Assembly: GCF_041146795.1 (NCBI RefSeq)
Contig: NC_135175.1
Span: 31,127,075 to 31,191,074, forward strand
Origin: Maylandia zebra
Lineage: Eukaryota; Chordata; Actinopteri; Cichliformes; Cichlidae
Direction of reading: 5' to 3'
Length of the DNA stretch: 64,000 bases
Shown here: positions 34,397-48,500 of the stretch, piece after piece
How the letters are laid out: the number at the start of each line of letters is the position of its first letter
Position numbering within the stretch: position 1 is the first letter of the stretch
Made by a program: the position numbers and the translations under genes
Notes under the pieces: model-generated
Told to the model about the DNA's origin: nothing
Databases searched by the model: none
Seen by the model: the letters and a program-made list of their open reading frames with translations, nothing else

Positions 34397-37300
34397 TCAC
34401 GGTTTGACTGCAGTGGCAGGTTCAGGACAGGCTGGGGTGGATGCTGGTGCCGGCTGAGCCAATGTGGAGAACCAGGTGGACATGGCCGTCTTGGCGCTGG
34501 TCAATGCTCCTCCCACTGACTGACCTGAGAGTGGAAAATAGAGAATTTCACTTTACTTTTTTGTTTTTCCTACAGTGACACCAGAACGATTTCTTACAGT
34601 AGACATTTGATTACTTAATAAGGGCAAAGTCATGGTTACAGCTAGGTCTGTAAGTGTTTCTACAGTCTTTTATAAAACTTCATTCAGTTTGGTATTTAAA
34701 CACTTAAAAGCATGCTGTGTTTGACAGAGATCAGGTAACTAAGTCTCTGAAGAATACTCAATTTCTTTACCCTTTAGAAACTCTTGGGTTGCTTTTGCGG
34801 TTTGCTTTGGTTCATTATCACTTTGTACTTTACTGCTTGGTGTTTACCTTACAATATAAATTCCCTTGAGAGCTACTCTTGTGGTAATTTGGCAATACAT
34901 AAATAAAAGCAAGCTGAAATTGAAGTGAAGGTTCCATTTCCTGGTTCCATGCCATAAGTCAGGGGTGGGGGAACTCCAGGCCTCAAGGGCCGCAGGTTTT
35001 AGATGTGTGTTTGATCCAACACAGCTGATTTAAATGGCTAAACTACCTCCTTAACATGTCGTGAAGTTCTCCAGAGGCCTGTTGATGAACTAATCATTTG
35101 ATTCAGGTGTGTTGACCCAGGGTGATATCTAAAGGACACTGGCCCTTGAAAGCCTGGAGCTCCCCATTCCTGCCATAAGTCTTTCAAGTCTTATGTGGCG
35201 TTCCTGTTTTTGAGTGTAACTGGTGTTTTTTGCCCCTTGTTGTCAACTTTCTGTATTTATATTTGCCTTTGACAATGATATGCATACCTCCTCAAAAATG
35301 CTTCATTTGGTTGTATTTTGTAAAAGGTTTTTCTGAACCATGGAATTCTGTGATCATCCACTTCAGTGGTTTTCCAGGCCTTTTGGTGATGCTGAGCCAG
35401 CCCGTCTGCTTTTTAGGAATGTGCCACATTGTTGGATCTCTCTAATAGATTTATTTTTCAGCCTAATGATGGCCTACTTCACTTGTACTGTCATCTCTTT
35501 GGGGCTCAAACTGAAAGCTGAATTAAAGCTCAAAGTTTGCACTTTAATGACATGTTGACTGGTAACAGTTTGATCTGGGTTTAACTGAGCAGCTGCCTTA
35601 CCGACTGCCTTCCCAGTCTGGACTACACTGCGACTGGTTGTCATCATGGCGTTTCCGATCTTCTTCCCTCGCTCGCTGTTCTGCACCGAGCTGCAAAGAG
35701 AAAACAAAAGGTTCACAAACGCCCAGAACAAGCAGTCTCTTTTCATCTCCCTGTCTACAATCTGACACTAAAGGAATTCTTCCTCCTTTCCAGGAAAGAA
35801 ACCACATAAACGTGCTGTTGCTCAATGTTGCACAAACCTGTTATAGAGGATTATGTAACAGCAAAGAGGCTGAGCATCAGTCACAGGTGGTGAATGTGAT
35901 GATCGGAGCTGACCCAACAGCGGAAACAAGACGACTAAGTTTCACAACAAATGTAGGGCTAAATGCGGCCGCGCCTAGCTTTATCTGAACAGCAGCTTGG
36001 CGCGAATCCAGCACACAACCTTTCACGCGGATCTCCGCTGACCTGACATTCAGCAGGAATCTCACTCCTGCATCATCTGGGCAAACAGCGGCGTAGTTAA
36101 AAAAGACGATGGGGATATATGTCAGCAGCTGCAGAGAGCAGACGTCTGTCACTCAAGCCTCTAATCAGCCGTTTCATCTGAACATAAACTCACTGTCAAG
36201 TTTACTACACGTGAAAATCAAACCAGAGGCCCGCAACGCCGAGGTTTGGGATGCACTTACAGGTGATGTGATTACGTCACTGGATTTCAACACACTCACA
36301 TATGTTCTGTGAGCCAACAAGTCTCAATTTGTCTTATTTATGTTTATGTTATGTTAAATAAAATGCTTGAGGAAAACAAGAAAATCTTTAAGACAGAATT
36401 TAATGAATATGAAGGCAGGCTCTCGCTTTTATTCTCCATATTTATGGCCATATTTAACCTAAAAGACTGCGATTCAGACTACAAGTCTGCAGGGACTTAT
36501 TAAAAAAGGTTTTTATAAAACTTTTCATCCTCATATAACTGATTTTTTCCCCCCTAAATGTGTGACTTCTTTCCCGTCACAAAATCGTGACTTTCTTCCT
36601 CAATAACTTGTTACTTTTTTATGCTTCACTTGACTTCTTTCTCTTCTAAAGTTTGACAATTTAAAAAAACTAAAAAAAAAACCTCAATTTATGTCTTAAT
36701 AATGATAAATTTGCAGTCTGGGAATTTTTCTTGTCCATCTTTGGTTTATTTATTAACTCATTTTTAAAAAAGTTCAAATATGTGAGTTTCTTTTCCTCAT
36801 AAATTTGTGACATTTCTGTAATATAACCCATCCTCTCCTGGGAGCTTCCTCCCTTTTTGGCCCTATTATGTCAAGTGTAATACACATCAAAAGGCAGAGA
36901 AAATAAACTAAATCAATGCAATAACTGTGAATATTAAAGCAAACATTCAAGATTTCCACTAAGAAAAACTGCTGCCAAGATTCAGAGTGGCTCTGAGAGG
37001 CCTGCAGGATGTAAAGTCTACATATGAAACCTAAAACCAAACAGAAAATGAGACGTGTGCGTAGTGCCATCATTCCTTCAAACCACACAGAGCCAGAGTA
37101 GCATCGACGTGACACCGCTCTCCGCAGAAGCAGAGCAGAGCGTCAACTTTGCGGCATCTTGGAGTCAGACGGCAGCGCCCTGCAGCGCTGTCGCCTGCAA
37201 GTGGATCTGCCAAACAAGCTGCGGTTGCTAAGCCCATGTTGCTAGGATCAATAATCCAGCTTTGTGGCTGCTCATTTCCTCGGCAGGAACCTCTCCTCGC

Positions 37301-40300
37301 TGTGCTTCTTTTTGGCTAAAGTAGAGGATCTGCTGACGGACAATCCCAGCAGGGCAGTTGGGTCACGCAAGTTAAAGCAACCGAATATAAGTGAGAGTAG
37401 AAGTTTCCTAAATGAACAAAATAAAATAAAATCTGTTTGTTTTATATTTTCAGCACCCCATTTGTTACCATCACCGACTCAACAGTGCCACCAGTAGTCA
37501 AATTAAAAAAATTTAAATAAAAAAAATCTGCAAAGCTTGCAAAATTAGCAGCTGTCTTTAATGTTTGGATGATTGTTGTTGTTTAATCATCTTTTGTATA
37601 TGACTGTATTGCAGCACATTGTTCCCAGGGTTTCTTGGAGACCATATTTAGTATAAATCTAGAAAAATAAAATATCAGTAAGAGTAAAATATATGAGTAA
37701 GGGACAAAAGCACCATTAATTTATTTATTTTGGTCTTGCAAACGTCCCTGTTAACAAAGCTTATCCTGATGCAAGTGTCTAACGTCCATTAGCACTGCTA
37801 ACAATTCCTGTCATGTTGGATTTGAGACTATTTTAAACATTCTGACACTAAAAGCTTTTTTTAAACTTAATCCATATAATCTCCTTTATATGAATGTGGG
37901 TTAATTTACCATCACAGTCGTCTGTTGACATGTGCTGTTATGACAATTTCTTATGGTCAAAATGTGTCCGAACAATAATTTCACAACTTTTACATTCGTT
38001 TCATGTAGAGAAATTGTGGAAATATGCGGTTCCTTTGTTTTGATATTATCGGCTTTCATATTAACAAGAAAGTATTCCTGTAGAAAATATGATGTAAAAT
38101 TTAAAAAACTTTTTAAAGCCTTAACCATGAAATAATTGCCAAAAGAAACATTTTTTGAGAACTGAGTGTTTATTGAACCTTCCGATTGGTCTTTAAAATA
38201 AATGAAATATTAATTTGCATATATGAGTGTTCATTTGTATCATATTTGCTACAGTGGGCATTTTTTGTAAGTTAATAATTACAAAATATATTGTGGAATT
38301 TATTTTGGTTTTTCAGTGGGGAAAAAGAAAAGCCAGAACACGATTTGCTTTAAAGGGCTCGTTTTGAATTTGTCACTTTTTCCTTATAAAATTCGTTACT
38401 TCTTTCTCACAAATTTTAAAACAAAAGAAGAAACCTGTGATTTCTTTCCTCGTAAGTCTGTGGCTTTCACCTTGAGAATTTCTGGCATTTTCTTTTTTTT
38501 TTTTTTTTCCCCCCCCCTTCCAGGAAAATGTTGCAATTTTTCAGTTAAAAAAAACAAAAACAAACAAAACACTTTCTTTTTTCTTTTTTAATTTGAGAAT
38601 TTGTTACTTTTTCCTTGCAAATTCGTCTTTTTTTGTTAATTTGTTCCTTGTTTGGTACATGAACAACTGAATTCCTGATAAGTCACAAGTGATCCCATCT
38701 GGATATTCTTAGCCTGGTCGCTTGAGGGTTAAGGATGGCTCTTGACACTGGTTTAGTGGTTTATGTTTATTCATTACACATGATTAAGGAAACCTACTTA
38801 AGATCTTAAAGCTCACATATGATCAGAAATACATCAAAATTAGAGTATTAGTTTAATACTAATGAATACTAATGAACGAGATCCAGAATCACGGTTTTAA
38901 ATGTTTTGCTCAAGATGAACTGCAGCACTGGAAAAAATCTTAACTTTGAATGTGTTCAGGGGAAATCTGGGTGAAATAATGGAAACTTTGTGGCTCACAT
39001 GTAAACCTGCCACCCAGTTTCACACTGGTTTCCAGAAAGCCCAGAGCGTCTGTGTGCACTCTCCATCGAGCTGAGTGACCCAAAAAAACAGCTCCTTATA
39101 TAGCAGAGCGCGGTACGCCAACAGTAAAGAATCAGTGTGTGTGTGCGTGTCTCTGCAGCCGTGCAGCTCATCACATGACTCTGTTTTCTGAGAGCATCTC
39201 TGCCACCGGCTGCTTTTTGTCCAATGCTGATGACAAGGGGACATGAAAAGAGTTGGCCTTTAGTAGCCCCCTCCTGGCGCTTCAATAATACACATGCAAC
39301 ACAGCACATTCACAAGGAAGTCAAGCGTGGCACTGAGTCTTTCTCTTTCTTTAATCCAGTGATGAGCTGAGTGGAGTGCACAGACTCAGCCTTCTTTTAA
39401 ACTTTCCCAAGCAGTGGGATACATCAGGCTCGTCACCGTCTGCCCCACTAACACCAGTCCCCCCCTCTTCCCCAGCCGTGATGTCTCAAGTTGCAGTAAA
39501 ACAGCTCTGTGTTTACCGATGCAGGGAAACACAGGGGGAGAGCTTTCTGCTGATTCTCCAGCTGATGAGAAGCATCAAGGCAGCTCTTTGGGGTCAGGAG
39601 AATGTCCCGAGACTGACGGACACCAAATAAATAAATAAAAGGTCACCGATGACACATGTTACTAAAGAAAACACAACAAGCTTTCTTGGTATGATAGAAC
39701 ATTTTAATATGCTGTTTTATTGGCTGGTGTGACTCATAGCTGTCTTGGCCGATACAACGCAGCAGGTTGCAAAACACTTGTGACTTCTAATCTACTGATT
39801 CATGTTTCTCAATACAAATTGTCCTCCTGTTTTTTTGTTTGTTTTTTTTAAATCTTTTATGCCTGCACATGAATTTCCACTCCTTATTTTTCTGACTGAG
39901 CACAATTTTTCAGCTGCACAGTCTCATATGTACTGATATATCTACACAAAATGAATATTTTCTACAATTAAAAGGAGAAACAGGAAGTTGGGGGGATTGG
40001 GTGGTGAAGTGTTCACACGGTTCACACCAAAGACCAGAGTTTGCGTCATTTATGTCAGAGGTTTTTGCATTTCTACTTGAAGTTTCCAAGTTAAAATACT
40101 AAAACTTATTAAACATCGTCATAATGCTACGTTTTCTGTGGAAAAAAGAAGATTTTGAAGACTTGGTTATGTTTAGGAAAAAGTACAGCGCATACTACTC
40201 ATTTTAAAGCTCTGTTTTCTTGGTTGCCATGGTGATACTAAAGCATCTGGACAACATGTGTCCTGCAGACACTAAATATACTTCCTATTGGAAGTTTTTA

Positions 40301-43300
40301 TTTCACAATAAATAAATAAATAACTGAATAAATAAAATGACACAATATGTTCTCACAAACACAAATAATCATCCTGTTTTTTTGTGACTATTTTAATTTT
40401 TTGCTTTGGCTTCTTTATACTTAATATTTTATATTGCATGTGTAAAAATACTCGTTCAGTGTTTCTATTGTATTTGTTTTTATTTATTTATTTTCTACTA
40501 AAAGACAACTCTCGCGCGTTCTTGATTCAATAACTGTAATACATCGGTGACCTTTCTCATCCTATTTAGTGCCACTTGATATTTGATTCTGATGTCTTTA
40601 CGGAAATAAACAGTTGCAAAGATTTTGTTCATAGTAAACGGAGATGTTCACAAATCTAAATATAGCAGCCGTACTGGAAGCGCTCCAGAGGTTAACGGGA
40701 ACGTGATCCTAATCGGGACACCTGCCAAATTTAAATCAAGTCATTTCTATGTGCCGATTACCAGAAAATCTTCCTGCGCAGTCTGCAGAGTCACTGCTCC
40801 GATTCTCAAAAAGTATTTTAAAAATTATTCAATAATTTATGATTTTTTTTAAACTGCAAAATATGTTTTATTATATTTAATGAATTTTAATTTGAAATTT
40901 TGCTAATTTTACATTATTTTCAATTTATACGTTTTATAATTTTTCAAAGTAAATGTGCTAAAAGTGCACAGGGGTGTCTGTTGATCTAGTAGAAGTCTCC
41001 TGATTGGACGCTGTGCAGTTACACTAATCTAACCCTGTGCTGTTTGTCTGTGTGTTTGTTTACTGAAGCATTACGACAAATTTCTCAGGGGCCATGTCAC
41101 CGAACACCAGAGGGTAAAGCGAGAACTTTGGGTATGACAGCCAAGCAGATCCTACCATGAAGCTAAGTTAGGGACCTAGACACTCTCCACTGTGTGTGTG
41201 TGTTTGTGGTGGGAAGGCATTTATCTGAAGCGTAACACTAGACGCGGCACTCCAGCTGTGGACGGAGTCGCCTTTCATCCACACTTCCTGGAATGAAACT
41301 GGAGCTGAGGCTGAAGAAGTCTCTGGCTCCGTTTTTGAGAATGAAACTCACTCATAATTAATGACTCCGGCTGATATGAGACCCTCGCTGCCACTGCAAC
41401 CCCCGACCCGAGACGACTCTGACCGCTGAGCTGCTATATCCATCCAAGCGACGCGCTGCCTGCTGCTCCTTGTCATATACTGTATTCATAAAGTATTCAC
41501 AGCTGGGGTGTTTGGGTGCACCGAGCCTGACAGCCATTGGAAATTTAATCATCAGTGGGTCTAAAAACAGACGCTAAATTTTTAAAAACACATTCTTCAG
41601 AGCTGGGACTCTCAATCTCCCATATTTTGACTTATTTTTACTTCATTTGGCATTTTAAGCAAACACTGTTTTACCATTTCCAGCTCCATATTTTCATCCT
41701 TGGACTTTTTTTAGAGTAACAATTGCATGATTCAAAGTTCAAAATAAACTTTATTTATATTTTACTGGGCCTTGGTGCAGACTCTCATATTATTGCCCGT
41801 CTGAAAAAAAAACTGATAACCCCTCATTGTGACATTACAGAGCCAACAGTAGAAAACACTGAAGGAATCTGAAGCCTGAACCTTTGGCTCATAGGGTTTA
41901 CCTACACAAACGCTGGCATCATTATTTGTAACTTTGGCCCTTTTTAAAAATAAACTGTCAAGATCTTTACGGTACAAATATATCAACTTTTGCATGTGTT
42001 AAAAATTAGACAGCTCCTTCAAAGTAAAAGCTAGAGGATTCAGCAAAAGTGGGAAGGATACCTAAAGTGTTACTTTAAGAAAAAAAAAAAAAAAAAACGT
42101 CTGGCAGGGGGAACAAACAAGGAGAACTTATCTTAAAAATGCTCAGAATGTGCCTGGGGGGGGTGATCTTGTATCACGTTGTTGAGAAGACAAGTGGAAG
42201 AAGACCTGAAGCAGGCACAGAAGAGAACCACTCCTAGGCAGACCCTGATACACCCGCCCAGTATCTCAGCACGTATGCATAATGTAACGGTCAACAGTAT
42301 TGAATGCAGAGTTTAGTACTAACAAAACATGTCTGAAGGTTCTCAGTCATTAAGGTCATCGTAGTCTTAGTAGCTTGGAAAGAAAAGCGTCTGGACTTGT
42401 TCAAGTTTCTTTTCACCTCTCATCCAAGAAGCTTCTTCAGTTCAGAGAGGAACTGGTGGAGAGTCCCAGATTTGTAAGCCCTATTGGGAGTGTCCCTCAG
42501 AGGGTCATCAGAATCAGAATATTTTATTGATCCTTAGGGGAAATTATTTTGGTTACAGTGGGTTCAGTGGTGCTTTTTGGTACTCAGTCTCTCACTGAAC
42601 GTGCTCCTGTGACTGACCAGCATGTCATGGAGTGGGTGGGAGGTCTATTACACCTTAAGGGAGTCCAGCTATGGACCCCCTATTGATCTTGTGCCTAATA
42701 ACACAAGCCAAGGTGTGAAAATGGGAGTGCGTCACAATCAGCCAAGGTTTCGTGGGACCACTTGACAACTAAGGTCAAGGCGGGGCAAGGTCTCACGATG
42801 AGTACTCCTGCATCCTGCAGGTGTCACTTTACAAACTCTGTATTTGGTTTAATAAAGAGGGAAAGTTCTGCAGATAGTCTTTAAGCAAGGCTTTAAAGAC
42901 AGGAGCCCCATACTCTCTTGCTCCCTCTGCTGCTGCAGCTTTGACTTCTTCTAACCACCACTAGAGGGCAGCAACATACACGCTCTGAGCTGCAGAAAAC
43001 AAGCGATGGGGTGAAGCTTCACCCTGCATCTTATCTGCTATTAAAACTAGATACAAATCCCTGATTTTTAGAAGAAAAAGAAAATAATAATAAGATAACA
43101 TGAAATTGCACTCACTGTGAGAGTCGTAGCTTTACGTCGGCTACGCTGTACTGACCCTGGAACGGATGTCTACAACGGAGAAGATGGGATCATGAAAAAC
43201 AAATAAGAAACATTCAAAAGCTGCAGGTAACAGAAGTCAGTCGCTCTCCTGTCCACCTACCCTGGGGTGACGGCGGTCATGCCGGGGTGCTTGTTGCTGT

Positions 43301-45526
43301 ACCACACCCGGTAGTTGTGGGTGATCTTCCACGCTGTGACGAAAGGTGCCCCGTAATCTGCCAGCAGCCGCTCGCTATCTGAAAGGAAGAGATGGGAAAC
43401 AAAGACATCAGTTACATGCAATATGGCAGCGCCAATCCTGACTAGTAAGGCATCTAAACAGGATGAGAGCTTTATGAGGTTTTTTTTAAGTTGTACTAGT
43501 TGGAAATAAAGTTAAAACCAACTATCAGATGTGGAAACAGCTAGAAATGCAGGATAGATTTATTTATCCCGCTCGTCTTGTCTGTTTTTCACACATTATT
43601 CTGTCTGTTGTGATTTAGTTGAAGACATTAAACCTAATATAAACGCCCCGTCCATTTCTAAATGCGTACAAGCTCCCACATGTGTTTTATGGAAGCATGT
43701 GATTGCTTGTAAGAGCCTTTCTATGTGTTTATTTTACACATTTATTGTGAACAGTTTTGATTGTCTTACCTTGCTGTAATGCAGAAGACAGTAAGGAGTG
43801 AAGGTAGAGGGTGAACTGGGCTCTGATCCACTCGTCTCCACCCTCCCAGCCCGTCCCGTCCAGGAAGACATCGTCGCGGTTCTCCGTCACGTGTTTGACC
43901 AAGTAGTCGGCGAAGCGCAGGTCTGCAGTGGTCAGACTCAACATCTTTCTGAGCTCGGGGTCTTGGATCTGGATACGAGCTTCTTCCACCTGAAGCAGTG
44001 AAGTATTAAAAAAAAAAAAAAAATTAAATACTTACATTTTAAAAAGTTAACACAACAGTTTCACACACACGGGACTTACTTCGACGATGGCGTCACTGAG
44101 GTGCCTCTGCTGACGGAAGAGGATGTTGGTTGCTCCGGCGACAAAGCCTCGCACCGTCACGTCTGACAGGAGGTGATGCTGCTGCAGCGCCATGTAGGGC
44201 AGGCACAGGTAACCCTGGAAACAAGAAAAGACAAAGGCCGCTGTGTTTATGACAGCCGTACACCTGCTTATCTCCACCCAGCTGTCTGAGCTGAGATTTT
44301 AATGGTTAATTATTAAACAATATTGATAAATTATAAAGTTGTGTCAAGAAGACATTTCTAATCAAAAAGGTGAAACAGGAACAGGTGCAATCAGGGTCAC
44401 GCAGAAAACTTCAGAAAAGACTCACAAGAAGACGGCAATCGGCAAAAGTCCTCTCAGATTTAGGTCTGAGGGTTGCACCAATTCAAAGGAAACAGAATTT
44501 TTAACAGAAGTATTAATCGCTGCTGTTACCTTAGTGAAGATGGCGAGTGGCAGGCCGTACTGATCCTCCTCCAGACCTGACACCAGGCCCTGGGTGACCC
44601 CTCCCTGACCGGTGACTGCCTGCGGCTGCACTGTGATCGGCGTTCCGGGTTTGGAGTCAAATGTTTCCGGGAGCTCTGGCTCAGTCTCAGAAGGTGCCTC
44701 TTGCGGTCCACCTTCGTCCAGCACGCTGGGGTCCAGAGTCTCCCACTCGCTCTCGGAGGACTCAGGAGAGATGCGTGAGGGCGGCTTGAGGTGGTGATTG
44801 TCGCCCTCTGAGCTATTCCCAGAGGATTCTGTGGCAGGCTGGGCCGTCTCCACCCCGAGGTCAAGGGCGGAGCTATCGATGTCGGTGACAGACACAGAGA
44901 CGAACTCTTCGGCACCCGAGACACTCTCCACTAAACTCTGGTCCTCTGACACGCTGCTCTTAGGTCTGTAGTGGGACGAGTCCACCAGGCCGTGTTCGAT
45001 CATGCCTGCACGAATGTCACAGCAAACACGTTCTATCAGTCTACTACTACAATTGCACCACAGGCTGCAAAGCCTTTCACACTGGAAGAGCACAAAGATA
45101 TTTGCAGGACAGGTTTGCATAACATGAATGTGTCATATGCCTAACAGTTAGCCAAAAACGAAAATAATCACTAGAATGAGCATAAAGTCAAAACTGGAAC
45201 AAAATAATCAATAAAATGAAACAAGAATCCAAAACACAAAAACAACACAAACAGTTTTATTAGAGAACTCCTGTGCCGGGTGTCACAAAGCCCTGATTCA
45301 AAAGATCAGTGCCAGATCTGTCTTCCTCTTGGAGTTACTGACCTGGAAACAGCGATAACACTGTCATCAGAGCTCCTACTAGTCTGTTGACAGGAGACAC
45401 ATAGAACAGGACCTGCAAACATGAGCAAGAAGAAAGAAAGAAAAGAGGAACAAAATGGATGAGCAGACAGAATAAGAAGTGAGACATGAAGGCAAAACAG
45501 CAGAAAAACGTTTTTAAAAACACAAC

Positions 45527-45595
<69 letters not shown>

Positions 45596-48500
45596 TAAAT
45601 CGCATTCACAGATCAACAATTTAACAGGACTTAAATGGCAGTAATGGAATCAGCCTTAAAAATGTATTAAGTCAAATAATGGAGGGTGGACTTCACAGCA
45701 ACTAAGATCATTAAATATTTAAAAATGGACGAGACACACAGAATTTAACAGGATCTATAAGTGTATAAAAGACTAATACAATTAATAAAGGAGCCAAAGG
45801 GTCATCCCATGCCAATTCACAGTGGCTAAAAGCTTCCAGTAGACATTTCTTAATAGAAACTGTGCAAAACTTCAGGTCCCTGCTGTCAAGGCAAACTGGA
45901 AAACTACCTGAGCTCGATCCTTTAAACGTTTTAGGATAAATATCCGGTGTGATGGGTCTATGAATATGGATGCCTAAAAAGATTTGTATGTCTGATCTTG
46001 GACATCAGGTTTGGAGACTTTTAGAAAGAAAAATGTTGCAAGTTTAAAGTAACTTGGGCAGATTTGCCTGCAAGGAAGAGGGAAGGCGTGGGTAAGACTA
46101 AGTTTAAAATATACAAATTTTTTTGGAAACATTTTTCAGTGTATAAAAAGGCACAGGAACTTTTTTCAAAAGTCTAAAAATAGAAATAACTACAAATCAG
46201 AGACATCAGAGATACAGCAAGCTTTATCCAATGTGAATCTGTCTCTGCCAATACTGAGCACCACTCAACTTAAAAAGCATACTGATCAATATCTGAATCC
46301 TAAGTATACATTAACATTATATGGTTATATTTAGAGCAAATATGGTGGAAATGTTTGTCTAGAAAAACTGGGTCAGGACTCTCTTATACCTGAAAGGGAC
46401 TGAAAGGAGTCATCGGGAAGATGAGCTAAAAGAGCCACATCATAGAGGCCTCGTCTTCTCTTAGAGCCAGGACTGACAGAACCTCAAAATTACCAGATTA
46501 TATGAAGAAAAGGGGAAGGATGCATCAAAGTTTGAATTCTCACCTTCTTTTCCAGCAAAATGAGCTTAAAGATGATGAGAGCCTGCAAAGATTTAAAAAT
46601 AAAAAATGTAAATAAACAGGATATTTTGGGTGGATTTTAGTGCTTAAAGTAATCAGATTTTCCCCACCTTGTGTCTGAAGTGCAGGATTAGATCTCTCGG
46701 CGACATCCCTGATGGGAGAAAAACAAAATGTTTATGAAAAGGATAAATAAAAGCTGAGATTTGTTGTTAAACCCTCCTGTTATCCGACAGATCTGGCACG
46801 TACCTAGATAAACCTGTGATCCGTCCAGAGCTGAGCCCCTCAGAGAGCTGTTCATGTGGTCGTACAGTTCCTGCAGCGAAAACAGGAGGTGAGCAAGCAG
46901 CTGACCGGAAGGTACAAATACTACTACCTCACTCAAACAGGTTTAGTCTGACTGTTTTCTCACCTTCAAGATTGAGATCTGTGAGAAGTCTTTCTCCTCG
47001 AAGTAGGCGTGTGTGATGAGCTGAAGTTTGGCTTGGAGCAGACCGTAGAGAGGCTGCGAGGAAATTCAAACACACCGTACGTGAGTGAGTCATTTACAGT
47101 GTGACCCATAAAAATCCTGTCAGGCTAATTTCTGCTTTATATTTATTTAGCATGGGTGGCGACATCCTTTGTCTTGATGCTTTTCCTCCTACCTCTGTTT
47201 TTCTCCCCCACTCTACAGTTGGCACTGCTAAAACAGGGCCTGTGGTCCCCTCCCTAAAATTGTATTGTCATAGCAACATAACCATGTGTGGAAATCCCAA
47301 CAGGGACAAGGGAATGCTGATATGATTTTTCTGGGAAAAACAGTGTTTTGCCCCCTCAATGAATCCCTGTAAATGATGTTCAATTATTTATTCCTATGTA
47401 TGGGGGGAAAAAAGGAATACCCTGGTTTGCCTCTGAATATTACCTCATAAGAAACTGAAGTTTCTTATAAAGCCAAAAGATTTAAGGGTAAAACATAAAA
47501 CATTATGAATTAATTCTCAATGGTGACACATATAGATCAGCAGACAGTGAGGAGGCCACAGTGCCGGGAAATAAAAACATCCTCTCTACACGATTTCCTT
47601 CCACTTCTCCATGTGAGCTCACTGCAACATTTTACGGCCCACTGACTTAATTTAATTTTTAGACTGAAATTAAAGCTTATTAAATTAAGTCATCCAGTGA
47701 CTGACTCACCACTCGACTGAGGACACAGACGCTCTTCTGAACAGTCTCCCTGGTGACATCAGCCTGCCGGACCTTTAGGGCCTGAAAGACGAGCAAGAAA
47801 AAACAATCGTGAAATAAACTTCCCTCTGCAAGCTCTGCTTTAAATTGATGCTGCAGTTACAGCGCAAAAGGTTTGGGTCAGTTTCACTAGACTCAATGCA
47901 AACAACAGACACAGCTTTGGGTCTGAAAAGTGAAGCAAATGCAGAAACCTAATAATGCACATTTACATCCTATAATGACAATAATAGCCAACAGGCGGCT
48001 AGGGTTAAGGTACCATGGCTACCATTTTTAGGAAGTACGGCTTAGAGCAGAAAGGGAAATTGAGAAGAGAGTGTGACATGATCTGGGATGGTCCACAGCT
48101 CTACCATGTGAGATGCAAGGGTCCCAAATGTTTGAAGTTATTAAATGTGAAACTACAGACCTCACTTACAGTGGTGATCATCACACTTCACGTCACCCTT
48201 TTCCTGCAAACGTAGCAGCTCTGTCTCTAGTTTTAGCCACTTGATCACAATGGCATCTTTTTCTCCTGGAACTAAAACACCTCTTTCTTTCAGGAACTAC
48301 TCTTGCTTTTGGGACGAGGCAATTCAATTCTATTCAATTGTATTTGTATTGTGCCAAATCACAACAACAGTGGCCTCAAGGTGCTTTATACTGTAAGGTA
48401 AAACCCTTCAATAATACAAAGAAAACAGAAATAATCAACCTCGGTGGCTATTAAAGAAATGAGGAAGTTTAAGGCACATTTCAAACCTTTTAGCAGTAGC

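Larger units (their letters stand above)
35691..43115 (-). other. avl9 intron 14 (7.4 kb)
   Basis: The largest intron. It includes two T-rich degenerate minisatellite patches (36.5 and 38.3 kb), a GC-richer zone at 36.0-37.2 kb and retroelement debris at 42.3-42.6 kb. I found no exon of another gene. The short frames are unremarkable. Confidence 0.6.

Noticed and set aside
45306-45619. Minus-strand frames starting with a long Val/Cys repeat
   Set aside because: The repeat is translation of the AC microsatellite. Only the embedded 45343-45412 segment is coding (avl9 exon 9).
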